This document shows, piece after piece, positions 37,901 to 45,282 of a stretch of DNA of 64,000 bases. Within the stretch, counting starts at the first letter, position 1; the number at the start of each line of letters is the position of its first letter. The notes under the pieces are model-generated. The model had not been told where the DNA came from. It saw nothing but the letters and a program-made list of their open reading frames with translations, and did not search any database. The DNA is taken from NCBI RefSeq assembly GCF_001425755.1, contig NZ_LMDH01000001.1, positions 397,222 through 461,221 of the forward strand, given 5' to 3'. The stretch comes from Aeromicrobium sp. Root344. Its GTDB lineage: Bacteria; Actinomycetota; Actinomycetes; Propionibacteriales; Nocardioidaceae. A program made the position numbers and the translations under genes.

Positions 37901-38158
37901 TCGAATCCGCTGGCCGAGCTCGGCTGCTGCCTTGTTGGTGAACGTCAGTCCGAGAATGCGTTCGGGAGGGATGCCCAGATGACCGACGAGCCACACCACC
38001 CGGGCAGCCATCACGGTCGTCTTGCCGGAGCCGGCCCCGGCGATGATCGAGCTCGGCGCATCCAGCCCGAGCGTGATCGCGTCGAGCTGGGCACGCGAGA
38101 ACTGGCGGTCGAGGATCTCGCCGAGGTGCTGCTCGTCGCGCACGAGGGGCGCGGTCAT
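34985..38158 (-). CDS. adnB: Helicase-nuclease AdnB
   Basis: The larger motor subunit of the AdnAB double-strand break resection complex. Walker A GAGSGKTT (about 43-50), motif II VVLLDEYQDT, motif VI VAYTRAEERL. The C-terminal RecB-type nuclease has D/VVDWKTNKKPTADP and QLSIYRLAWA. There is no Fe-S cysteine cluster, unlike the partner. I chose the ATG at 38158 (MTAPLVRDEQHLG), which overlaps the adnA stop by ATGA; the in-frame upstream extension lacks similarity. About 1,057 residues, normal for the family. Confidence 0.92.
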   Translation of the reverse strand: MTAPLVRDEQHLGEILDRQFSRAQLDAITLGLDAPSSIIAGAGSGKTTVMAARVVWLVGHLGIPPERILGLTFTNKAAAELGQRIRASLELLGVDHAEAGWGEVTASTYHAFAGTLIAEHGLRLGVEPDLRVVTDASRFQRFARAIESYEGSLDLVTTYIPRLVPDAMKLDSELSEHLVTPADLRAYDEAIMACDDSGRSAHKVVAQAAATARKRTELSRLVDAYRAAKLADGVMDFSDQMAWGAELATLEAVRKSMLEKYDVVLLDEYQDTSVAQRDLLVGLFAGLPVTAVGDPAQGIYGWRGAATGNLEDFLDDFAIEDVPGRRLTLRQTYRCRPEIIGAANHIISAFYDDARITRSVEPLVSGKDPGGRVDVALHSTVSQEISAMVRQIEQIRDEGVVPLRSVAILVRVAAENGEIVKALRDSHIPFEIVGLQGLLAQPEVQDVVSLLEVVDDVTANPATLRLLTGPRWNVGPRDLALLGRRASQLSRSVSRDDEAEPSLAADLAHAVEGTDPTEIVALADALEDLGDLPYSEAARARFAELSGIITSVRRHSSEPLIDLARRAVRMLDLDIELEAGDVEGAGDNLALFLDAVATYSESDRYASLAGLLSYFNAEEIYNQGMEVFTPSEAESVKLLTIHRAKGLEWNTVFVPFMSATVFPTGQGRANWITTASAVPTALRGDRSSLPQMADRPDDWTDDSRNVHDARNKELGHMEERRLAYVAYTRAEERLVLSGHWWGRTQIKPRGPSEFLIATRQWLIENGEDAATWAPQPAPGATNPHLDTVQRSDWPAAPPVLARRQALASAVRDTLDRSERPAFDVALLPADRLDELCADVDLLLAEADAMAAQQRVVTLPGSVSTTSMLGLADDEASFARELARPMPRRPSPAARFGTRFHAWVEAHYGQQVLLDPAELPGQGDVDLNSDAELDEVITLFSEGEYGQRDPFAIEAPFSIVLAGQQVIGRIDAVFATTAEDGRTRFEVVDWKTNKKPTADPLQLSIYRLAWAELNGVAPEDVTGAFYYVRLGRTLRYGADQLLDRPALEALLRGGGGPD

Positions 38159-41100
38159 GACTTCTCCTCGATGAGGATCGACGCGCCCTCGTCGTGTGCC
38201 GGGCAGATGCGTTTGAACGCGCAGTAGCCGCATGCCCCGCCGACCGTCGCTGCGAACTCCTCGGCATCGATCAGTCGGACCGCCTCAGTGACCTGCTCGC
38301 GGGCGGTCGTCGTGCCTTCGGGCGCGCCGGGCTGGGTGCGGGTTGCGGCTGACTTGGTGCTGGTGCGCAGGTAGACGAGCTCGGCGCCGGCCGGGCCGTC
38401 TCCCGGCGCCAGCTCGTCGAGGGCGCCGGCCTCGACGGCCAGCTGATAGACACCCAGCTGCGCGTTGACGGCCGCGTCCTTGGCCGTCATGGGGGTCTTG
38501 GACGTCTTGAAGTCGACGACGTGGATGCCGTCGTCGTCACGTTCGACGCGGTCCATCGAACCGGTGAACCTGGCCTCACGGCCGTCGACGTCGATCGTGA
38601 CGTCGAACGGGTGCTCGACGGCGAGCACCTCGCGCGGATTGGTCCTGTGCCACTGGGCGAACTTCTCGAGCGCCTCGACGGCCTCGCGGCGTTCGCGAAG
38701 GCTGATCCACGGCGCGAGCCCCAGCGCATCCCACACCGCATCGAGGTGCGCCGACAGCTCGGCCACGTCAGGCTCGACCCCGCTGCGAACCGCTTCGGCC
38801 GCCAAGGCATGGACGATGGACCCGAAACCCTGTGCCGCCGAGGTGCCCCGGTCGCCCTTGGCCTCGTGCCCGGCGAACCACTGCAAGGCGCACTTGGTCA
38901 GCGTGTTCATCTGGCTGCCTGACAGCCGCAGCGCCTCGGCCCGGTCGCGCACCGGCTCGTCGTTGGTCGTGCGCTCAGCCAGCCCCCACCAGCGGTCGGG
39001 GTGCGCCGAGCGACCGGACGGGTGCTCGGCGAGCCGGGCCAGCTGAGCGGCGACCCGGGCGCGGACGGCTTCGTCATCGGTGGACTCACCGATGCGGCGC
39101 AGCTCGGCGATCGCTCCGCGCAGCGACAGGGAACGGCGGGGTCGCGGCTCGGCCTCCGGGAGCGTACGGACGGCAGCGCCCAGGAGATGCGCGTGGAGCT
39201 CACCGACGAATCGCGAGGGCTGGTCGCCCTCGTCGGAGCCGCTGGCGACCGCCGTGACGACGAGCCGGGACCTCGCACGGCTGCACGCCACGTAGAACAA
39301 TCGGCGCTCCTCTGCCGCCGCGGTCCAGGGAGACGGCGGGGGCTGGACGCCGTCGGGAGAGAGCCGGTCGCCCTGCAGCAGGCTGCCGCGGGCTCGCAGG
39401 TCCGGCCACTCCCCGTCCTGCACACCCGCCACCACCACCAGCGGCCACTCGAGCCCCTTGGACCGGTGCGCCGTCATGAGCTGCACCGCGTCGCCGGAGT
39501 CGCCGCTCTGCGCGATCGAGCTCGCCGGGATCTGTTGCGCCTCGAGGGCGCGGGCCACCTCCGCGACCGAGCGATGCGCCTCGCGCTCCTCGGCGCGGGC
39601 AGCCTCGGCGAACAGCGCGCACACGGCGTCGAGGTCGTGATTGGCTCGAGCGCTGCCGTCGCCGTCGCCCTCGGCCTCCGCCTGCAGCCGGGTGGGCCAC
39701 CTGGTGCCGTCCCACACGGTCCACAGCACCTGCTCGGCCGGGTCGCCGTCCTTGATCTGGTCGGCCGCCGTGAGGAGCAGCTCGCTGAGCCTGGTCGCAG
39801 CCTCGACCGCGCGGGCAGGTGGGCCCTGCACCTCCAACGTGGCGAGGTGCGCCGGATCGCCCAGCGCCTCGGCGATGAGGATCCGAGACGCCCGCGGAGA
39901 CTGGCCGTCGACGGCGTCGGCCTTGCGGAGCGTGCGGCCGAGACGGCGCACACCCGCCGCGTCCAGATGGCCCAACGGACCGGTGAGCAGGGCATGGGCG
40001 ACGTCGGGCGACAACGTCTCGCCGCGGCTCAACGAGTCGGCGGCGTGCAGGGCCGAGAGCAACGTGCGTACGGCCGGCTCGACCGCCAACGGGAGCTCGT
40101 CCCCGGCCACCTCGACCGGCACGCTCGAGGCAACCATGGCGCGCTGCAGCCGCGTCAGGTGGGCGCCGGAGCGGACGAGGACGGCCATGTCACGCCATGC
40201 GACGTGGTCGTGCAGGTGCGCTTCGCGGAGCATCAACGCGATGTGCTCGGCCTCGGCGGTGGGCGTGGAGAAGGTCCGCACGTCGACGGTGCCCGGGTCG
40301 TCGACCTTGCTGATGGGGTTGCGCAGGGCGGCGTAGGCCGAGCCGTCGACCGCGCCGAGGGCACCCTTGTTGTCGACGATCGACCTCACGGCCGCGGCGA
40401 TGTCGTCGCCGTAGCGATTGGTGTAGGCGAGCGTCAGGCGTGGCGCCGGTCCGGCAGCGGTCGCGAAGGCGTCGGGGAACTCGACGATGCCGCGGACGTC
40501 GGCACCGCGGAACCCATAGATCGACTGGTAGGGGTCGCCGACGACGACGAGGTCGCGACCGTCACCGGCCAGCGCCTGCAGGAGCTCGACCTGGAGCGGG
40601 TCGGTGTCCTGGTACTCGTCGACCACGACCAGCGCCAGCTTGGCCCGCCAGCGGTCGCGCACCTCAGGATCCTTGAGGGCGTTGACCACGGCGAAGATGA
40701 GGTCGGTGTGGTCGATCGTGTTGGCCAGCGCCGCCACGGCGGTGACCTCGTCGAAGAACCGCGCGGCCGACCTCCAGTCGTCGCGATCGGTCCGGGCCGC
40801 CACCTGCGCGAGGTCGGCATCGTCCATGCCGAGCGCGCGGGCCGAGGCGATGAGCGAACGCAGCTCCGAGGCCAGCCCGCGGGTGCGCAGGGCCGGCCGC
40901 AGCACCGCGGGCCACTGCTCCGCATCGACACCCGCGAGCACCTCGGAGATCATGGCGTCGTTCTCGGGGGCGCTGAGCAGCCTGATCGGGTTGGCGAAAT
41001 CGGTCGGCGACTGCTCGGCCCGCAGCAGGGCATAGCAGAACGCATGGAACGTCATCGCCGGCGTGGTGCTGGTGGTGCGGGCCAGGCGCCGGGCAATGCG

Positions 41101-41352
41101 CGAGCGGATCTCCTGCGCGGCCTTGCGGCTGAACGTGAGGACGAGTATCTGGTCGGGGCTCAGGCCGCCGTTCTCGACCCGGTCGACGACGAGCTCGACG
41201 AGCGCCGTGGTCTTGCCCGCCCCGGGACCGGCCAGGACCTGCAGCGGGCCGCCGCCCGCGGAGAAGTGGTCGAGCACGGCCTGCTGGCTCTCGTCGAGCA
41301 CCGGAGGGGTGCTCGAAGCGGCGCTCGGCCGCTGCAGGACGTACTCAGGCAT
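38155..41352 (-). CDS. adnA: Helicase-nuclease AdnA
   Basis: The partner subunit of AdnAB, 1,065 residues. Walker A is AGPGAGKTTA at 41-50, followed by motif II VVVDEYQDTD and motif VI YVACSRARSRL. The C-terminal nuclease has VVDFKTSKTP, and four cysteines for an Fe-S cluster are visible: one in LTKCALQWF and three in CGYCAFKRIC. AdnAB replaces RecBCD/AddAB for end resection in actinobacteria. It is the first gene of the adnA-adnB-(nudC) operon. Upstream lies the alkyltransferase-like gene, same direction, 29 bases away. Confidence 0.92.
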   Translation of the reverse strand: MPEYVLQRPSAASSTPPVLDESQQAVLDHFSAGGGPLQVLAGPGAGKTTALVELVVDRVENGGLSPDQILVLTFSRKAAQEIRSRIARRLARTTSTTPAMTFHAFCYALLRAEQSPTDFANPIRLLSAPENDAMISEVLAGVDAEQWPAVLRPALRTRGLASELRSLIASARALGMDDADLAQVAARTDRDDWRSAARFFDEVTAVAALANTIDHTDLIFAVVNALKDPEVRDRWRAKLALVVVDEYQDTDPLQVELLQALAGDGRDLVVVGDPYQSIYGFRGADVRGIVEFPDAFATAAGPAPRLTLAYTNRYGDDIAAAVRSIVDNKGALGAVDGSAYAALRNPISKVDDPGTVDVRTFSTPTAEAEHIALMLREAHLHDHVAWRDMAVLVRSGAHLTRLQRAMVASSVPVEVAGDELPLAVEPAVRTLLSALHAADSLSRGETLSPDVAHALLTGPLGHLDAAGVRRLGRTLRKADAVDGQSPRASRILIAEALGDPAHLATLEVQGPPARAVEAATRLSELLLTAADQIKDGDPAEQVLWTVWDGTRWPTRLQAEAEGDGDGSARANHDLDAVCALFAEAARAEEREAHRSVAEVARALEAQQIPASSIAQSGDSGDAVQLMTAHRSKGLEWPLVVVAGVQDGEWPDLRARGSLLQGDRLSPDGVQPPPSPWTAAAEERRLFYVACSRARSRLVVTAVASGSDEGDQPSRFVGELHAHLLGAAVRTLPEAEPRPRRSLSLRGAIAELRRIGESTDDEAVRARVAAQLARLAEHPSGRSAHPDRWWGLAERTTNDEPVRDRAEALRLSGSQMNTLTKCALQWFAGHEAKGDRGTSAAQGFGSIVHALAAEAVRSGVEPDVAELSAHLDAVWDALGLAPWISLRERREAVEALEKFAQWHRTNPREVLAVEHPFDVTIDVDGREARFTGSMDRVERDDDGIHVVDFKTSKTPMTAKDAAVNAQLGVYQLAVEAGALDELAPGDGPAGAELVYLRTSTKSAATRTQPGAPEGTTTAREQVTEAVRLIDAEEFAATVGGACGYCAFKRICPAHDEGASILIEEKS

Positions 41353-41381
41353 GTGTCCATCTCACCAGACGGGGCAGACAC

Positions 41382-41675
41382 TCAGGCGAAGTCCCACGCG
41401 GCGTTCTTCATGTCGACCCGGCCGTTGCGCACCGGGGTGCTCTCCTCGAGCCAGTGCAGCTGCGCCTCGGGCATCAGCGGCGGCGCCATCGCCCCGTCGG
41501 CGCGGACGACCCGCCACCACGGCACGACCTGCCCCTCCATCGCCATGACCCGACCGACGTAGCGCGGGCCGTATCCGGCGGCGAGGTGCTCGGCGATCGC
41601 GCCGTACGACACGGCCCGGCCGAGCGGTATCCGCTCCACGAGGTCGAGCACCCGCTCCACGAACTCACGATCCAT
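41382..41675 (-). CDS. Alkyltransferase-like protein (MGMT family, Trp in place of Cys)
   Basis: 97 residues with the DNA-binding helix (SYGAIAEHLAAGYGPRYVG) and a P-W-W-R-V motif at 52-56. In true O6-alkylguanine transferases this is P-C-H-R-V with the reactive Cys, so this protein cannot accept alkyl groups. It belongs to the alkyltransferase-like group that bind O6-alkylguanine and recruit nucleotide-excision repair. It sits directly upstream of adnA, suggesting a repair block. A palindromic hairpin lies between it and moeZ. Confidence 0.88.
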   Translation of the reverse strand: MDREFVERVLDLVERIPLGRAVSYGAIAEHLAAGYGPRYVGRVMAMEGQVVPWWRVVRADGAMAPPLMPEAQLHWLEESTPVRNGRVDMKNAAWDFA

Positions 41676-41689
41676 AGGACCAACTCACT

Positions 41690-41752
41690 CGTTGGGAGTG
41701 ACACTTTCGAGGCGACACGCCGTGCGCCACATCAAAAGCGTCACTCCCAGCG
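41690..41752. terminator. REP-like palindrome/terminator between moeZ and the alkyltransferase-like gene
   Basis: Arms at 41690-41709 and 41733-41752 pair over about 19 bases, with two differences that remain pairable as G:U. Core GGGAGTGAC/GTCACTCCC. T-rich and A-rich flanks (ACTTT, CAAAAG) sit at the loop side. It follows the moeZ stop by ten bases on the minus strand. The shape resembles dispersed actinobacterial intergenic repeats. Confidence 0.6.
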
Positions 41753-41762
41753 AGGACGGAGG

Positions 41763-42935
41763 TCAGTACGAGGGTTGGCTCGGGTCGATCTGGTTGACCC
41801 AGGCCACGACGCCGCCACCGACGTGCACGGAGTCCTTGTAGCCCGCACCCTTGAGCACCGCGAGCGCCTCGGCAGAACGTACGCCGGACTTGCAGTGCAG
41901 GACGATCTGCTTGTCGTCGGGCAGCTGCTCCAGCGCGTTGCCGTTGAGGAACTCACCCTTGGGGATCAGGATCGACCCCGGGATCTTGTTGATCTCGTAC
42001 TCACCGGGTTCGCGCACGTCGACCAGCACGAAGTCGCGCCCGCCGTCGTTGCGCTCCTTGAGCCAGCCGTCGAGCGTCGTCACCGAGATCGTCGAGTCGG
42101 CGGCCGCGTCGGCAGCCTCCTCGCTGATCGCACCGCAGAACGCCTCGTAGTCGTCCATCAGACCCGTGATCGGCTGGCCGGTGGGGTCGCGCCGGATGTT
42201 GAGCGTCGAGTAGCGCATCTCGAGCGCGTCGTAGACCATCAGCCGGCCGATCAGGGGGTCGCCGATACCGGTGATCAGCTTGATCGCCTCGGTGACCATG
42301 ATCGAGCCGATCGAGGCGCACAGCACGCCCAGCACGCCACCCTCGGCGCACGACGGGACCATGCCCGGCGGCGGCGGCTCGGGGTAGAGGTCGCGGTACT
42401 GCGGCCCCTCCTGCGCCCAGAACACCGACACCTGGCCCTCGAACCGGTAGATCGAGCCCCAGACGTACGGCTTGTTGAGCAGCACGGCGGCGTCGTTGAC
42501 GAGGTAGCGCGTCGCGAAGTTGTCGGTGCCGTCGAGGATCAGGTCGTAGTCGGCGAAGATCTCCAGCACGTTGTCGGTGTCGAGGCGCACGTGATGCAGG
42601 ATCGTCTTCACGTACGGATTGATCTCAGCGACGGAGGCAGCTGCGGATTCGACCTTGGGCCTGTCGATGTCGGACTGCCCGTGGATGACCTGGCGCTGCA
42701 GGTTGGACTCGTCGACGACGTCGTCATCGATGATGCCGAGCGTGCCGACGCCCGCGGCGGCGAGGTAGAGCAGGGCGGGGCTGCCGAGACCGCCGGCGCC
42801 GATCACGAGCACCTTGGCGTTCTTGAGACGCTTCTGGCCCGTCATCCCGACGTCGGGGATGATCAGGTGCCGGCTGTAGCGGCGTACCTCGTCGATGGTC
42901 AGTTCGTCGGCGGGTTCCACGAGTGGGGCGACCAC
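41763..42935 (-). CDS. moeZ: MoeZ: adenylyltransferase/sulfurtransferase for MoaD-like proteins
   Basis: 390 residues from the GTG at 42935, which follows AGAGGAGA; in-frame upstream sequence lacks similarity. The N-terminal ThiF/MoeB domain has GAGGLGSPA (about 45-53) and adenylation residues. The C-terminal rhodanese domain carries the persulfide Cys in LHCKSGVRSAEAL (about 352). It activates MoaD-like or CysO-like sulfur-carrier proteins for molybdopterin and cysteine synthesis. It fits with moaE in the same window. Confidence 0.93.
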   Translation of the reverse strand: MVAPLVEPADELTIDEVRRYSRHLIIPDVGMTGQKRLKNAKVLVIGAGGLGSPALLYLAAAGVGTLGIIDDDVVDESNLQRQVIHGQSDIDRPKVESAAASVAEINPYVKTILHHVRLDTDNVLEIFADYDLILDGTDNFATRYLVNDAAVLLNKPYVWGSIYRFEGQVSVFWAQEGPQYRDLYPEPPPPGMVPSCAEGGVLGVLCASIGSIMVTEAIKLITGIGDPLIGRLMVYDALEMRYSTLNIRRDPTGQPITGLMDDYEAFCGAISEEAADAAADSTISVTTLDGWLKERNDGGRDFVLVDVREPGEYEINKIPGSILIPKGEFLNGNALEQLPDDKQIVLHCKSGVRSAEALAVLKGAGYKDSVHVGGGVVAWVNQIDPSQPSY

Positions 42936-43071
42936 GGGTTCTCCTCTGTGCAAGCTGAGCTGCAAACGGTTCTGGCGGCATAACACCGCACGCACGTTCC
43001 ATTGTTCCCCGTATGGCCAACGCCCCCGGCGGGCGTCCGGATGCCGGGCACGACCGACTACTCTGGGGCCC

Positions 43072-43713
43072 GTGACCGAAACCACCCCGCTGCGTCCGCG
43101 CACGAGCCGCCTGCCGCGCACCGCGCGACGCGCTCAGCTGCTGGAGGTCGCGCTCGAGGTGTTCGTCGAGCAGGGCTACCACTCCGCGTCGATGGACGAG
43201 ATCGCCGAGCGTGCGGGCGTCTCCAAGCCCGTGCTCTACCAGCACTTCCCCGGCAAGCTCGACCTCTACCTCGCGCTGCTCGAGACCTCGTGCGACACCG
43301 TGATCGACGGCGTCAAGACCGCTCTCGCGTCGACGACCGACAACCGCAAGCGTGTCCGGGCGACGATGGAGCTCTGGTACGACTACGTCGCCGACCAGGG
43401 TGCCGCGTTCCGGCTGGTGTTCGAGTCCGACCTGACGAGCGACCCCTCCGTACGCGAGCAGATCGATCGCGTCATCGAGGAGTCCGCCTCCGCGATCGCC
43501 GAGGTCATCCGCGAGGACACCGGCCTGCCCGTCGCCTCGTCGCACCTGCTGGCCGTCAGCCTCGTCGGCATGGGTCATGTCGGCGCGCGCAACTGGTTGT
43601 CGCAGGACTCGACGCTCACCCGCAGCGAAGCCGTCCAGCTCGTCGCCGGCCTCGCCTGGCGCGGCATCGGCGCATTCCCCCGCAACGAAGATGACATCAA
43701 AGGAGATGAGTGA
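43072..43713 (+). CDS. TetR-family transcriptional regulator
   Basis: 213 residues, GTG start at 43072. The TetR HTH is at about residues 20-66 (YHSASMDEIAERAGVSKPVL, then YQHFPGKLDLY). A helical ligand-binding C-domain follows. It resembles the actinobacterial TetR usually found with a DUF3107 gene and moeZ. The stop overlaps the DUF3107 GTG by four bases, so the DUF3107 product is co-translated. The target and ligand are unknown. Confidence 0.9.
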   Translation: MTETTPLRPRTSRLPRTARRAQLLEVALEVFVEQGYHSASMDEIAERAGVSKPVLYQHFPGKLDLYLALLETSCDTVIDGVKTALASTTDNRKRVRATMELWYDYVADQGAAFRLVFESDLTSDPSVREQIDRVIEESASAIAEVIREDTGLPVASSHLLAVSLVGMGHVGARNWLSQDSTLTRSEAVQLVAGLAWRGIGAFPRNEDDIKGDE

Positions 43714-43970
43714 CCGTGGAGGTCAAGATCGGCGTGCAGCACGCCGCCCGTGAGCTGTCCGTGGCAACCGAGTCGACCCCGGATGCCGTGCTCAAGGCAC
43801 TGGAGACGGCACTGAAGGACGACGCCGTGTTCACCCTGACCGACACCAAGGGTCGTACGGTCGCGGTTCCGGCCAGCAAGGTCGCCTACCTCGACTTCAC
43901 CTCGGACCTCGGCCGCAAGGTCGGCTTCGGCCTCGCGGCGAGCGAAGCCGTCACGGCCGCCTCCAAGTAG
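43710..43970 (+). CDS. DUF3107 family protein
   Basis: An 86-residue conserved actinobacterial protein (VEVKIGVQHAARELSV; RTVAVPASKVAYLDF; KVGFGLAA). GTG start at 43710 overlapping the TetR stop, with AAAGGAGA before it; a second GTG at 43716 is possible. The function is not known. It is probably a small alpha/beta protein without membrane spans, and is likely expressed with the TetR regulator. Confidence 0.88.
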   Translation: MTVEVKIGVQHAARELSVATESTPDAVLKALETALKDDAVFTLTDTKGRTVAVPASKVAYLDFTSDLGRKVGFGLAASEAVTAASK

Positions 43971-43978
43971 GTCGCGCG

Positions 43979-44341
43979 ATGGCCGACCCCGTCGACACCC
44001 GTGAGATCGCCGTCAGCGGCGATCCCACGCGGGCCCGGGCCTCGGTCGTGCAGGCGCTGGAGAGCCGAGGGTTCTCCGTCACCTGGCACGACGAGTGGTC
44101 CGGGACCGCCGAGAAGGGCAGCAAGGGCAAGCAGCTCCTGCTGGGTGGCTTCGCGCCACACCTGCAGGTCGGCCTCGCGCTGCACGCGATCGACGCGGGC
44201 ACCGTCGTCCGGTTGACGCGTCCGTCGGCGGGCATGTCCGGCGGCCTGATGGGCCGGGCCAAGGCCGTCAAGCAGTTCAACGGCGTCGTCGACGAGCTCG
44301 TGGCGGCGTTCCGCCAGGCCGGCGTCCTGCTCGAGGGCTAG
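43979..44341 (+). CDS. Unrecognised 120-residue protein
   Basis: Begins nine bases after the DUF3107 stop. It is a basic alpha/beta protein: a first part (VVQALESRGFSVTWHDEW), a glycine-rich loop (EKGSKGKQLLLGGF), a beta segment with a possible ligand site (TVVRLTRPSAGMSGG) and a C-terminal helix. No family was recognised. The gene precedes the GrpB gene by two bases and probably forms one transcript from the TetR gene to GrpB. Confidence 0.7.
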   Translation: MADPVDTREIAVSGDPTRARASVVQALESRGFSVTWHDEWSGTAEKGSKGKQLLLGGFAPHLQVGLALHAIDAGTVVRLTRPSAGMSGGLMGRAKAVKQFNGVVDELVAAFRQAGVLLEG

Positions 44342-44343
44342 GC

Positions 44344-44880
44344 GTGTCTGACGGGTCGACCGAGTACCTGCTGCCCCCGTCGCGGGTCGACGGCACGATC
44401 GACCTGTCCCCCTACGACCCGCAGTGGCCAGAGACGTTCGAAGCCCTGGCGACCGGCATCCGTACGGCGTTGGGACCGGTCGCCACGGTGGTCGAGCACG
44501 TCGGCTCGACCTCGGTCCCGGGACTGCCGGCCAAGCCGATCATCGACGTCAACCTGCTCGTCGTGGACAGCGCCGACGAGCCCGCGTACGTGCCGGCGCT
44601 CGAGCGCCTCGGCTACGTCCTGCACCTCCGCGAGCGCGGCTGGCACGAGCACCGCTTGCTCCGGCTCGACGAGCCGCGGGTCAACCTGCACGTGTTCACG
44701 GCGGGCTCCCCCGAGCACGACCGCATGATCACGTTCCGCGACCGGCTGCGCACCGATCCTGCGTCGTTCGAGCGCTATCTCGCGACCAAGCAGCGCCTCG
44801 CCGCGCAGCACTGGGAGCACGTGCAGGACTACGCCGACGAGAAATCCTCGGTCGTCGAGCAGATCCTGTCGGATTCGTAG
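44344..44880 (+). CDS. GrpB family protein (UPF0157)
   Basis: 178 residues, GTG start at 44344. The hallmark is EHVGSTSVPGLPAKPIIDVN (about 43-62), the UPF0157/GrpB motif with a nucleotidyltransferase-like fold, then HEHRLLRL and a C-terminal helical tail (YLATKQRLAAQHWEHVQDYA). No substrate is known for most members. Immediately after the 43979 gene and before the DGPF gene, with small gaps. Confidence 0.88.
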   Translation: MSDGSTEYLLPPSRVDGTIDLSPYDPQWPETFEALATGIRTALGPVATVVEHVGSTSVPGLPAKPIIDVNLLVVDSADEPAYVPALERLGYVLHLRERGWHEHRLLRLDEPRVNLHVFTAGSPEHDRMITFRDRLRTDPASFERYLATKQRLAAQHWEHVQDYADEKSSVVEQILSDS

Positions 44881-44933
44881 GGGTCCCGTTCGTCGTGCTG
44901 ATGTACGACGATGAATCCGACGAAGGAGCAGGC

Positions 44934-45278
44934 ATGAAGTACATGATGTTGGTCGTCAGCGATCCCGAGGCCGCGGACCGGCCGGCCGACCCGGCCGTCG
45001 ACGAGGTCGAGGACTGGGTCTCCAGGAACGATGCGTCCGGCAAACGGGTGATCGGTGAACGGCTCCGCCCGCCGGAGTCCGCCACGACCGTCCGCCGCCG
45101 CGGCGGTGAGCTGCTCGTCACCGACGGGCCGTTCACCGAGAGCCGCGAGTGGATTGCCGGCTTCGACATCCTGGAGTGCGAGGACCTCGACGAGGCCATC
45201 GCGATCGCGGCGACCCACCCGATGGTTGCTGCCGGGACGATCGAGCTGCGGCCGTTCTGGCCCTTCGACGAGGCCTGA
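44934..45278 (+). CDS. YciI-like DGPF-domain protein (ECF42 partner)
   Basis: 114 residues. The ATG at 44934 follows AAGGAGC. The DGPF signature is VTDGPFTESREWIAGFDILE (about 61-80). DGPF proteins accompany ECF42 sigma factors, and the sigma gene follows four bases after this stop. The role is unknown but it is proposed to be part of the regulon or its sensing. Confidence 0.9.
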   Translation: MKYMMLVVSDPEAADRPADPAVDEVEDWVSRNDASGKRVIGERLRPPESATTVRRRGGELLVTDGPFTESREWIAGFDILECEDLDEAIAIAATHPMVAAGTIELRPFWPFDEA

Positions 45279-45282
45279 GCAC

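Noticed and set aside
39001..41562. An 853-codon plus-strand frame opposite adnA
   Set aside because: Repetitive R/G/V/L-rich translation with no motif; adnA on the other strand has full helicase and nuclease motifs.
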